Source of the DNA: Mrakia gelida
Lineage: Eukaryota > Basidiomycota > Tremellomycetes > Cystofilobasidiales > Mrakiaceae
NCBI GenBank assembly: GCA_024345305.1
Contig: BRON01000011.1
Span: 620,001 to 684,000, forward strand
DNA length: 64,000 nt
Reading direction: 5' to 3'
Position 1 is the first letter of the stretch. Every line of letters begins with the position of its first letter. The notes below the pieces were generated by a model. It saw only the letters and a program-made list of their open reading frames with translations, was not told the DNA's origin and searched no databases. Positions 33,701 to 43,678 of the stretch are shown in pieces. The translations under genes and the position numbers were made by a program.

Positions 33701-34512
33701 TCGATTCGCTCGCGAGGTCGAGAGGACCTTCGGTTCAGACGGGTTTGGCCCCGGTCAACCTGTTGGCGAACACGTACAGGATGATGGAGCCTCTGAGCTC
33801 GGCTGCTCCCAGGGAGTCGAACGAGAGGGGATCCGGAGGAGTCGAGGAGGAGGAGGAGGACGAGCAGGTCGTCATGTCGTCGCCGAAGGGGTTGGAGAAC
33901 GTCGACGAGGAGGACGAGGAACTTCACTCTCCCTCGGACGTCGCTATGAAGGGACCTCACCGATCTCAAACCTCGTCGTCCTCGTCGTCGTCGGAAGAAA
34001 TCCTCTCCTCGTCGCCTCCTCTCCCCTCCACCCTCATCGCGTCTTCGTCCCTCAAGGACTTCGACCCCGAACTCAAACTTCCCTCCATCAACGCTTCCTA
34101 CTCCCTCTCGCACTTCCGAACCTCCTCCAACCACCAAGGATCAGCATCTCCCACTCCCTCGTCGCCCTCCTCGTCTCACTCCCACTCCACCACTCGACCC
34201 ACCACTCCCACCAACGGAACCACCCTCCCTCCCCTCTCCGCCCTCTACCCCGATCTCGCTCGACCTTGGTCAGCAGACGAGCTCGTCAAGGGAGTTCACG
34301 GAATCAGCGGACTCGGAGGTGCCGCCGAGAGGGAGTCGAAGGCGAAGGAGGCCGAGCGACACGTCGAGTTGATCAAGGCGTTGTTGATCGCTGTCAACGA
34401 CAAGTGGAGGAAGACGGTCGCGTTGCAGGCGGCGAGTCAAGTGAAAGTCGAGGTCAAGGTTGAGGAGGCCGAGATGATGAGGGTCGGAGGTGGAGAGGGG
34501 TTGACTGCTTGA
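30771..34512 (+). CDS. pacC: pH-response transcription factor PacC/Rim101, full length
   Basis: Six exons (30771-30955, 31281-31387, 31550-31581, 31778-32024, 32136-32504, 32615-34512), 945 residues. Three C2H2 fingers at about residues 40-128 show the PacC pattern: CLWDDC in finger 1, then [14 protein letters not shown] and [20 protein letters not shown], then [18 protein letters not shown]. In other fungi PacC is cleaved by the Pal/Rim (calpain and proteasome) pathway at alkaline pH and then activates alkaline-expressed genes at GCCARG sites. The remaining 800 residues are rich in Gln, Ser, Asn and Pro, with poly-Gln near residues 380-430 and an acidic patch ([15 protein letters not shown]), and end with a Lys/Val-rich helix; a basic patch EVKKRKVEP may be a nuclear signal. 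A second, shorter copy follows directly downstream. Confidence 0.92.
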
Positions 34513-35189
34513 GTGAGGCTAAAAAGTCGACGTGTCGAGGCTGTTTTCGTTTTCTCGGTTTTCTTCTCCTGTATGCCCCCTCTCATTTGTATCAGTTCAT
34601 AGCTCGCTCTCTTCTCTACTTTGTTACTTTGTCTCCTCCTAGCTTTCTCGCTTTCTCGTACCTTCTCGCTCGCTCGCTGCTTCGTTCCCTCAGCCAGCGC
34701 GTCGGACACTCCCTCTTTCGTTTCTCTTCTTTCTCGCTCCATCTTTCGTTCACGCCCGCTCTTATTCTTTATCGTTCTCCCACTCCCTCTTCGTTTGATG
34801 ATTTAACTCTCCATGATCGATGTTCGTCTCTCTAGCAGCGAAAACCTCTCGCGAAGAAAACGAGGGAACAGATTGAGGTCTCGTCGACTCGACCTTCTCG
34901 AGTCCTAGTCTCTTTCTCGTTCTGCTTGTTTTCTGGCCCTTCGAACTCTCTCAGCCAAGGGTCTACCGACGTTGGCAGAGACAAAAGTTCTGTCTACGCC
35001 CAGGCGGCACTGTCCCAGCAAGACTCGAGGTGCTTGGCGTGCGCCCTGAATTCGACTTCACTCGCCACCCTCCCTCCTCCTCTTCTTGACCGCGAACCAC
35101 CACCTTCTCGCTTCCCGCCAGTACTCTTCTCAGACCAAACCTCTCAAGCATCTCTCCCTTCGCTTCCAACCCCTCGAACCCACATCAAG
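34513..35189. promoter_or_regulatory. Intergenic region between the two PacC genes
   Basis: 677 bp with a T-rich 3' UTR-like half (34520-34810) followed by a pyrimidine-rich promoter-like half. No leftover finger sequence was found, so the duplication boundary is not visible. Confidence 0.35.
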
Positions 35190-36441
35190 ATGAACACCAT
35201 CTCTCAAGCTCCGTCCTCGTCGTCGTCGTTCGGCTTCCCGCACTTCCAACATCGACACCCTCTTCAAACCTCTTCCCTCTCCCCTCTCCTCAACCCTCAG
35301 CCTCAGCAACTGACTATCCAGTACCAGCCTCCATCGACGCTCAGTCAGAACATGTTCAACGTTCCAGCAGGAGAGGTCGTTCGATGTCTTTGGACGGGTT
35401 GTGATGTCAAGGTCGCGAAGGACGACGTCGACACGCTCTACACTCATATATGCAACGAGTAAGTCTTCCCTCCCACACCCTTACCTCCTACCAGTCACGC
35501 ATCGCTGACTGCCCCTTCTCCCCCTGTCTTTCCTCCGTCCTCGCCTCTCCTCGCTCGTCCCTGATCGTTCCTCCCTCACTCGCTTCGTTCCTCTCCCTCA
35601 GTCACATCGGAAGGAAGACCAAGCAGAACCTCACGCTCATCTGTCGATGGAACGGATGCGACAAGGTCCATTCCAAGAGAGACCATGTCACTTCTCACGT
35701 TCGAAGTAAGTCCCTCTTCCTCTTCGCCCAGAAGAGCTGTTCGCGTGAGACGCGAGGAACGGTCGCTGATCTCTTCCCTTCTCCCTTCCTCTCTCTTCCA
35801 GTCCACCTTCCTCTCAAACCTCACTCTTGCGATGTACGTACACCCTCTCTCTCCGCTGGACTGCGAGAAAAAACCTTCCAAGGACTCGTTTTTCTTCGCT
35901 CTTCGACTGCTTCGGGACGTGCCAAGCCTCAAGGTTTGGCTCTTCGCCCGGCTCGTCTCAGTGCTGACTCGTCTTCTTCGCTCTCGTAGACCTGCAGCAA
36001 GACGTTCAAACGACCTCAAGACCTCAAGAAGCACGAACGAGTTCACAGCGCTGCTCATCAGGCGAAACTCAAGCATCCTCGAACGGCCTACGCGATTGCA
36101 GCGAACGACGTCTCTCCTCCTCCTCCCGCCGCTCCTCAGTCAGCAACGTCGTCGAGTGGATCCGGATCTGGATCGGCCTACGAGCTGTTGGAAGGGATGG
36201 ATACGCACAGGCAGAAGAGGATGAGGAGGGAGAGTTCAGTCACGTCCAACGCGAGTTCGGAAGGTTAGTCCTCGAGCTTCGAGACGCGTCGGGTTTCTTG
36301 TTTTCGTTCGAGTCTTCTCTCGCTGACCTCCTGCTCTTCCCTCCCGCTCTTCGCTCGCCAGTCTTCCCCTCCCGAGAGAGCCAATCGCCTCCTCGATCGA
36401 TCCCCCATCAGAACAAACTCGTCGCTTCGTACGATCAGTAG
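35190..36441 (+). CDS. Short PacC/Rim101 paralogue without C-terminal regulatory region
   Basis: Five exons (35190-35458, 35602-35705, 35802-35833, 35990-36263, 36362-36441), 252 residues. Its three C2H2 fingers parallel the upstream gene: RCLWTGCDVKVAKDD, HIGRKTKQNLTLICRWNGC, HSKRDHVTSHVRIHLPLKPH and [18 protein letters not shown]. The introns inside the finger region are in the same places and phases, including a 32-nt exon in both genes. After the fingers only about 100 residues follow (Ser/Pro-rich, with a basic patch THRQKRMRRE) and then a stop. The size equals that of the processed, DNA-binding form of Aspergillus PacC rather than the full protein. Whether it binds the same sites, and acts as a constitutive activator or a competitor, is open. 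Confidence 0.88.
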
Positions 36442-36826
36442 TTTTTCGAGCGCTCTCCCTTCTGTTTTGCTTTTCGCCGTCGGCTCTTCTCGCTCCTTCA
36501 TGCTTTTACGTCCTTTTGTTCTATCGCCGCTCTCTTCCTCTCCCTCTTATTACGATTCACGCACCTCTCGGCCTCTACGACGACAAACGAGAACGTAGTA
36601 CTACGAAAGCCTTACAAAGCAAAAATGCCTTTAGGATTCGAACTCCCTTCTTGCTTGCAGCCCAACCTCGTCACCGTCCCCCTCTCTCGACTCTCTTTCT
36701 CCGCGCCCTCCTTCCCTTCGTTTCGATCCCAACTTCCATCCTCTTCGACACCCCTCGCCTGCCTTGACTCAAAACCCTTCACTCTCCCCATCAACCAACC
36801 CACCCCTCTAAAAGCCTTCAGCAACC
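36442..36826. other. Intergenic region, 385 bp
   Basis: Between the short PacC gene and the MESH1-like gene. Contains GGATTCGAACTCC at 36632, reminiscent of a tRNA T-arm in reverse, but no matching acceptor or anticodon stems. Nothing else seen. Confidence 0.35.
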
Positions 36827-38506
36827 ATGGGCCATCTGATCCCCCCTCCTTCACCTTCTCCTCTGAACCGACCTTGCTTCCCTTATCCCTCGGAAGACGA
36901 CCACGACCCTGTACCTTGCCTCACTCCTCAGCCCAAACCACCAAAACTGCCTGCGAACCCATCAGACATGGCTCTTCTCTTGCATACTCTCAACTTCGCT
37001 GCTAATGTGAGGTCGTAGAGGAGCCAGCGAGAGCAGGAGCGGAGAAGAGACGAAGCTCATTCGTTCGCCTTCCACTCTCACCGCTGACCTTGGCTTCATC
37101 CTCTTCTTACCTCTCCCTCTTCTCCCCGAATGACAGAAACACAGCTTCCAACGTAGGAAAGATCCATCGTGCTCGCCTTACATCAACCATCCGTGAGTCC
37201 TTTCGATCCTCCTCTTCAGCCAGGACGAGAGGTGGCCAATGAAGGAGCTTCGTTGAGCTCGAAGAGTGAGGCTGACCTCGATTGGGTTCTCCTTCTTTCT
37301 CTTTTCTCGCAGGATCGGAGTCTCCAACTTCATTGCTAACTCAGGTCAGTCCAGGCTACAACGTCGTAGAGAGTATGTGGTGGCAGCGGGAGGGAAGGAG
37401 GGAGGGAAGGAGGCGGTGGTGGAAGGGCTGAGGGGAAGGGAGAGGACAGGGTGAGCTCGGACGAGCCGAGTTCGAACAGGACGCGAAGCCTTCCGAGATG
37501 CTATCCCTTAGCTCTCGACCTTATTCTTGAGGACGGAGGAGTCACGGGGAGGGCTGAGATGCGCCGGGAAGAGGTCGCGAGCTTCAGAGACGAGGCGAAG
37601 GGGAACTCAAGTGAAAGCTGACCCATCCACCTCCTTTCCTTCCCTAAGGCGAAACGGACGTCGTCGTACTTCAGGCCGCTATACTGCATGATGTGCTAGA
37701 GGTGAGCATCATCGTTCCTCGAACTTAGGCCACTTCGTTGAGCTAACTCTTTGTTTCGTCGTTCCAGGACACGGACTGCTCCTTTCAGGAGCTTCAGCTC
37801 GCGTTTGGAAGCGAGGTCGCGGACGTCGTGATGGTTCGTTCAACGATCTACCCTCTTCCTCCTTTGCTCGAGCTTACCTTTACCCTCTTCTCGTCCGCAG
37901 GAGTGCACAGACGACTGTACGCTAGGTGGGCTGGAACGAAAACGACGACAGGTCGCGACAGCAGCAGGGAAAACATCACGAGCTCGTTCGTCCACCACTT
38001 TCCTTCCCTCTTTCTTCATCGTTGGAGCTCGCGTCGAGAGCTGACCTTCTTTTCTTTTTTTGAACAGAACAAGTGAAGCTAGCAGACAAGTTGCACAACC
38101 TCCTATCGATACAGAGTGCAGTGCCGACGGGTTGGACGGTGCAGAGAGTTCAAGCTTACTTCCGTTCGTCCTCGCTCAGACTCATCCCCTCCCCCTCTTC
38201 TCGTCGCCCTCGACTCCTCAGCTGACTCCCCTTTCTGTTCATTCGATCCATCCAGGTTGGGCAAAAGAAGTCACCGACAGTGCGTTCTTCCTTTCTCTCA
38301 CCTCTCGAGCTCTTCTCTTCTCTTCGAGCTCGACGCGTCCGAGCTCACCTCTCGCTTCTCCCCTCTTCGTCTCAGTCTGCAAAGCCTCCAACACCACCAT
38401 CGCCGCCTCGCTACAGGACGTCTACGATCACGGAACTTTCGTCCTCGACGGCATGACCTACCAGTGCCTCCCGAAGGCGGAAACCAACGGCAAGGGCAAA
38501 ATCTAG
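36827..38506 (+). CDS. HD-domain (p)ppGpp/NADPH phosphohydrolase, MESH1 type
   Basis: Nine exons (36827-37006, 37137-37192, 37313-37344, 37649-37701, 37768-37833, 37901-37985, 38068-38163, 38256-38279, 38376-38506), 240 residues. After a Pro-rich N-terminus of about 45 residues the HD fold starts: HTLNFAANKHSFQRRKDPS, PYINHPIGVSNFIAN, VVLQAAILHDVLEDTDCSF, VMECTDD and QQVKLADKLHNLLSI. The metal ligands of MESH1 (His in INHP, His-Asp in LHD, Asp in LADK) are all present. MESH1/HDDC3 proteins hydrolyse the 3'-pyrophosphate of ppGpp in vitro and act as NADPH phosphatases in animals. The stretch from ILHDV to LADKL is complete, so the enzyme is probably active. A C-terminal extension (DHGTFVLDGMTYQCLP) is not part of the usual fold as I know it. 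Confidence 0.85.
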
Positions 38507-39336
38507 GAGGGTCGCTCGCTCGCTCCTTCGACCCGCCTCGCATCGCATTGATTGCTCGCTCCCCTCATCTCATCTCACTCTTCTTCTTCCTTCACCTCTT
38601 GTTATACTCGACTCGCTCGGCCGTTTCGCTGTCCCCTTCTTTCGCTTTACATAGACGTCGAGAGTTCGCTCCCGCTACTTTCCCTTTCCCTTTCACGCTT
38701 CTTTCCTCTCTCTTTTCACCTCCTTTCTATGTCTCCTCATTCGGCAGTGCTTCGCTACTTCCTTTTCTCCCTGCTTTTTCTATCTACCAACGACGCCCAC
38801 ACATGAAATGACGATCATCTCTCAGTTTGGCTCTCGTTCTCGCGACGCGTTCTGTAGTTCGCTCTCTTTCTCTCCAAAGACCGCACGCAAGAAGACGAGC
38901 TCAGACACGCGGGGAGGTCTGCAGTGCCTCTCGAGTGACTCAATCTCGTACCAGGTGGGACTGCCGCAGGAGTCGAGAGGGAGGGAAAGGAACATCGAGG
39001 TGAGCTCGGCGTTTTCGTTTTCGTCGAGCTCACAGAACCCTCCTCTCCTCCTCCTTCCCTTATTTTCTCTCGCACTTCAGCTTTTCTCTTAGGTATCTCG
39101 AACTCCACTCAACTTGAGCTCAGGTAAAAACATACTCACCGGCTTTCGAACAGCCTGTGGAACGTCATCCTCGGCCGACCCTCCCCCTCCGCTTCGAACG
39201 GACGACCCCTTCGACGTTTGGATCTTGCTTCTCTCCTTCCACCTCGCTCCCAACGTCCATGAACCTTCTCAAGACCATCTCAACACCTCGATTTACCTCT
39301 CACCTTAACAACTTTCCAACCTCAAGCTTCAGAACC
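38507..39336. promoter_or_regulatory. 830-bp region upstream of sulfiredoxin
   Basis: First half T/C-rich, fitting a 3' UTR of the MESH1-like gene. Around 38990-39085 there is a donor/acceptor-like pair (GAG|GTGAGC ... CACTTCAG) that may be a 5' UTR intron of sulfiredoxin. No coding gene is supported. Confidence 0.35.
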
Positions 39337-40160
39337 ATGTCCACTCCCTCCTCAGCTTCTCCAACGCACGACCCCTTCAACCAATCCTCATCCTCCTCCC
39401 TCCCTCCTCCTTCGACCCCTCCCTCCTCTTCCTCTTCGGCGAGTCCAGCGAAGCCAGAGGAGTCAGCTAAGACGGAAGAGGAGCCTTCGAAGTTCTCGGT
39501 CTTTGGGAACGGCATCACTGAGGTACACGATGGTGAGCTCTGGTTCTTCGAGAAGGGAGGGCTGATTCGTTGAGCTCGCCGTCGAGTCGAGCTCACCTCC
39601 ACCTTCTCGCTGACATCTCGCCTTCCTCTTTTCTTTTGGGATTCTCAGTCCCCATGTCCGTGATCGCTCGACCTATCCCGTCAATCTTGGACGAAGAGAA
39701 GGTTCAGACGTTCATGAAGGAGATTGAGGTGAGCTCGACTTTCCCTTCCTTCGCATCCTTCTCGACGCTCGACGTCCCCTCGCCATCGCTTGTCCTACCT
39801 GGTCCCTCGTCTCAACATAAACCTTCATCGACTTCTCATGCTGACCCGCCCTCCTCTTCCTGTTCTTCACGTCCTTCATAGCGCGGAGACACCTTCACGC
39901 CCGTCGAGATCCTGCGAGTCAAGAACCCAACCAACCCCGCTCAGTCTTACTACTACAGCCTCGGGGGGTGCCATCGGTGAGTCGAGCTTCACCCTCAGTT
40001 CATCCTTCACGGAGTCGAAGCTAAAACTGCCTTCTTTCAACTCCTCCCTCGTAGGTACGAAGCTCACAAACGGTTGGGACGCGAGACCATCCCTGGGAAG
40101 ATCATTGCCGTTCCTGCGTCGACGATGAAGCTTTACCTCGGAGCCGGAAGTCCTTTCTAG
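39337..40160 (+). CDS. SRX1: Sulfiredoxin
   Basis: Four exons (39337-39532, 39649-39728, 39882-39976, 40055-40160), 158 residues. After a Ser/Pro-rich N-terminus the sulfiredoxin core reads VPMSVIARPIPSILDEEKVQ, GDTFTPVEILRVK, YYYSLGGCHRYEAHKRLGRE and TMKLYLGAGSPF. The Cys of GGCHR is the catalytic residue that, with ATP, reduces cysteine-sulfinic acid in over-oxidised 2-Cys peroxiredoxins. Residues around it (HR) bind the ATP phosphates and are intact. The exon break falls within the CHR codon for Arg. Cytosolic enzyme of the oxidative-stress response; the Ser/Pro-rich leader shows no clear targeting signal. Confidence 0.92.
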
Positions 40161-40172
40161 GAGATCTCTTCT

Positions 40173-40208
40173 AGTCTTGAAGGGGAGGGAAGTCTTGAAG
40201 GGGAGGGA
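40173..40208 (+). repeat. Perfect 18-bp tandem duplication
   Basis: The unit AGTCTTGAAGGGGAGGGA occurs twice head to tail, 12 bp after the sulfiredoxin stop. It lies in the presumed 3' UTR; likely replication slippage. Confidence 0.85.
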
Positions 40209-40582
40209 GCTCGACGCTGAACGTCAAGATGGGAACGGTGGGAGCTTCAATCCGCATCTGGTGAGTTCGAGACGGTCTCTTCGTTCTTCGTCCTTCGTTT
40301 GTGCAAAGCTCAGCTGACTGTCTCCCTTTCATCCTTCTCGATCCTCGAAGCTTACCTTACTGGTTCATATCGTAGATACACCCCTCCGTCCAAGCTGAGT
40401 CGAGGACAAGGAAACGCGAGGCTCGAACCGATCCCACTTCCCCTCGTTTAGTCTTCGTTTATCTGTCCTTCGTGAGTAGCATTGAGTCATAACATGAGAT
40501 CGAGTCATCAAACGAGAATGAGGGTAGTACATTAAGCTAAGGATACAGGTAAGTAAGAAAAGCAAAGAGAAACCGGGCGAGC
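40209..40582. other. Convergent 3' region of sulfiredoxin and XPT1-like genes
   Basis: Contains an intron-like segment about 40261-40350 (GTGAGT ... GCTGAC ... GAAG) that could be spliced from the sulfiredoxin 3' UTR. No gene seen. Confidence 0.35.
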
Positions 40583-43500
40583 TCAAGCCATGATCGTGGG
40601 TTTCGTTCGTTCCCAGGCGGCTGGTTTCGACCACTGCGAGACAAAAAGACGAAGATCAGCATCGAGCGAACACTCGAGGGAGGTCGGAAGAAGAGTGACT
40701 TACCTTCGCGTCTAGCCATGAGATCATCGAGGCGATGCTGAAAGGAGGGGGAGTGAAAGGCGACAACGCGTCAGTCGGTTCGTCTCGTCTTCGTCGAATC
40801 GAGGAAGTGGAACTCACGACTGCTCGGTATCCAGTCCTACGATATCGTCGTTGAGCACCATCGAGCTGATACCGGAGGAAGAGAGTTTGGCGGCAGCTGC
40901 GATCATGTCTTTGGGGTGCTTGATCTGGGAAACGCGAAGGGAGAGAGGGAGGTGAAGTTAGCGACGAGACGCGACGCTTCGACCGTCGTGACCCTCAGGG
41001 CAGAAGAACCACGAGCCGACAAGACCACTCACCATCGTGAACGCAAACTCTGAGCGACCCTCGGTGTACTGGTATCGAGCGATGAGCTGCAAGCACCACG
41101 TTCGGAGGTCAACCGTCTCTCGACTCGGGCTCCGAACGACGTCCTCGAGGGAGAAATCGGTTCCTTCGTAGGTTTTGGTGAGAGGAAGGTGGGGTTGAGC
41201 GATGGAGGAGTGCTGAGTTGGCGAGAAGGGGATGTCGGGGGAGGGAAGGAGGGCGGAGAGACCTCGAGGACCTGAGGCTCGGACAAGCGCCTGCAGGACT
41301 GGGGGGTCGACGAACGAAGCGGAGGAGGATCAGGATGGTATATATGGATCGAGCAAGAAATATGAATGGGTACTCACTGCAGTCGCCGCAGTCTGTGTGC
41401 TCGAAAGCGAGTCTCTTGAACGCGTCCACCGCCGGCGTTGTTTTCGATTCGTTCCAGAAGGTACCGAAGCAAGTCTCGAGCTTGATGGTGCAGGCAGTGT
41501 AGAAGTATCCGGGTCCGTTCGGGAGAGCACCGTCGAGACTCGCTGCGAAACGAAAGACGAACCAAAACAAGCGAATCAGCGAAAGCTCAGACGCGACGGG
41601 AAAGACAACGTTTCAACGGGACTCACACCACAACAGCTCCGTGACCTGAGGTCCTTCAACTCCCATCTCCTCCATCTGGACAACCAAGTTCTTCCAATCC
41701 ATCATCGGTCGCGCCTCCTTGTCGAGTCGAGGGATCGTGACCGAGTGCTGCTTCGTGTCCGCTCTCATCCCCAACATCTCTGTGATCTCCTCCCTCTCCT
41801 CGTCTCCCCACATCCCATCCTCTCCCCCGAGCCTGGCGATAGCCCAAGTCCAGAGCATGCTCTCCCTCGCTCGTTCGATAAGGAACATGGGAGCGAGCCA
41901 TGAGGGATGGAGGTCTCCAACTCGCGACGAATCTGTCAGACCTCGCTCGACCTCGCGAAATCGACGATGAGCAGAGAAGGCGAAGTCGCTCCTCCAGATG
42001 ATGGCGATCTCCTCGAGGATAGGTGCAGAGAGAAGCTGAGGGAAGAGGGAAGAGACGAGAGAAATTCGTCGCGTGAGCGGAGAGTTTAAGAGAGGGAAAG
42101 GAGCGACGAACCTTGCCGATGTGCTCGACGGCAGCTCGCTTCTTCGCTCCGAAGCGATGACCTGACAAGGGAGGGACAGAAAGTGAAGGTATGTCAGTAC
42201 GAGAGGAAGGAAAGAAATGCGTCGAAGATCGTCCGACCCTCGAAGGCGTGACTCACCGAGGAGGAAGTTCGAACGAATCAGCGCAGAAAGCTCATGAGGG
42301 CAGTTCGTTGCTGGGTACTCCTCAGCAGGCTCGATCCATCCAGGTTGAGCGATTCGTGCGATGGGACCAAAAAGAGGGTGGACCCAGTCGGTGAGAGTGT
42401 GAGGTCGGGTGAGGAGGAACTCGTCGTTGAGGTAGCTGGTTTCGACGCGACGAACGAGGGTCAGTGAACGAAGGACGCGTCGAAGAAGGAGACCTGAGGT
42501 CACATGAAGTTTTCAGCGAGACCAGGGATGTTGACGAGGTTGGCTTCGATGGCGAAACTAGAGCAGAGAAGAGGGGTCACAGGAGACGGAGCAAGTCAGC
42601 CTGCGGCAGTCGCGAGCGACGAGGCGATCCGGACGATCAACTCACCTGTTGAACGTAGGAAGCGTATCCTGCCTGAACTGCCTCTCCTCCCACACTGCTC
42701 CACTACTCGTTCGATCTCGGAAGATGTCCGAGTGATGGTGAACCTCTACAACGACTCCCTCCTCCGTTCCCACTCCAATCAACTCCCGTTCGAGCCACGT
42801 CGGAACCTGTCCCACCCTCCAATCCTCTCCCTGATCTTCCGACCCCAGCTTCCATAGAACCTCCTCCCTATCGTCATCACCGAGAGCCCAGTCGCCTAGA
42901 ACGAGATGGAAGGTCCGAATCCGACCTCGCATGGCTTGAAGAGCCGCGCGAAGGGAGTGCTGAAGTTCGCTCTTGTTTCGGAAGTGCTTGAAGGGGACGT
43001 CTGCGTCGGCTTCGGCGGCGTAGTGCTTGAACTGCTCGAACCATTGCGGGTCGGTACCCTGAGAATCGAAGAGAGGAAGAGGGAGAGAAGAGGGTCAGCC
43101 GAAGGCGAAGTCGCCCGAAGTTGGGCTTCGTCTCGCCTTTCCGCAAGGAAAGACGACGATGAGTCGTTTCAGCTACTCACGTTGACCCATGTCCATACGA
43201 TCTGATTCGAAGCGAGAAGATGGATTTGATCGTCAGCGAGAGTATCGTCCTCGAAGAAGATAAGCAGGACGCTAGCGGAACTCACGTCGACGACGACAGG
43301 CTGGAAACTCTCCTTCCCACACGACTCGCCGTTACCGATCCAGCTCTCGAGACACTCGTCGTCAAGGATCTGAACCTCCTTGGTGAGTTTTGCTCCGTCG
43401 TTTCCGAACGTGCGATCCGAAGGGAAAACCGAGTAGCCTTCGTTGGCGAGGTCGTCGACCGAGAGCGAAGCAAGACCTTGAACCGCTCCTGACGTCCAAT

Positions 43501-43678
43501 GAAGCCCGCTGATGTTGAGGATGGACGTTCTCGAATGAGGATAGGCGATCAAGAAGATGAGGAAGGTGGTTGTGAAGACTGCTCCGAAGCTGAGGATCCG
43601 GTAATGCGTCTTCGAATTGGGGAGGAGAGTTGTTGAAGAACCTCGCCGGCTGATGAAGGATCGTAACGAGGGAAGCAT
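40583..43678 (-). CDS. XPT1: Stealth-family xylosylphosphotransferase-like protein (XPT1 type)
   Basis: Twelve exons (43678-43286, 43201-43181, 43058-42646, 42557-42504, 42435-42257, 42161-42112, 42035-41627, 41542-41378, 41298-41033, 40924-40818, 40737-40704, 40633-40583), 713 residues. Type II membrane layout: short basic cytosolic tail, transmembrane helix at about 28-47 (ILSFGAVFTTTFLIFLIAYP), luminal domain. Stealth conserved regions are recognisable: CR1 DIVWTWVNGTDPQW (built from a 21-nt exon), CR2 VEVHHHSDIFRD to LPTFNSFAIEANLVNIPGLA and FIYLNDEFLLTRP, CR3 GHRFGAKKRAAVEHIGK, and CR4 PGYFYTACTIKLETCFGTFW. The family transfers sugar-1-phosphate; Cryptococcus Xpt1 adds xylose phosphate to mannose of protein O-glycans in the Golgi, and human GNPTAB is a relative. 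Substrate here is inferred from the fungal member. Confidence 0.85.

Noticed and set aside
32830..34137. 435-codon antisense frame opposite PacC exon 6
   Set aside because: Arg/Leu/Val/Ser repeats typical of the complement of Gln/Ser-rich coding text; no domain, no splice pattern.
36610..36690. tRNA gene on the minus strand (TTCGAAT loop followed by T run)
   Set aside because: The T-stem does not pair (GGGAG against CCTAA), and no acceptor or anticodon stem can be drawn upstream.
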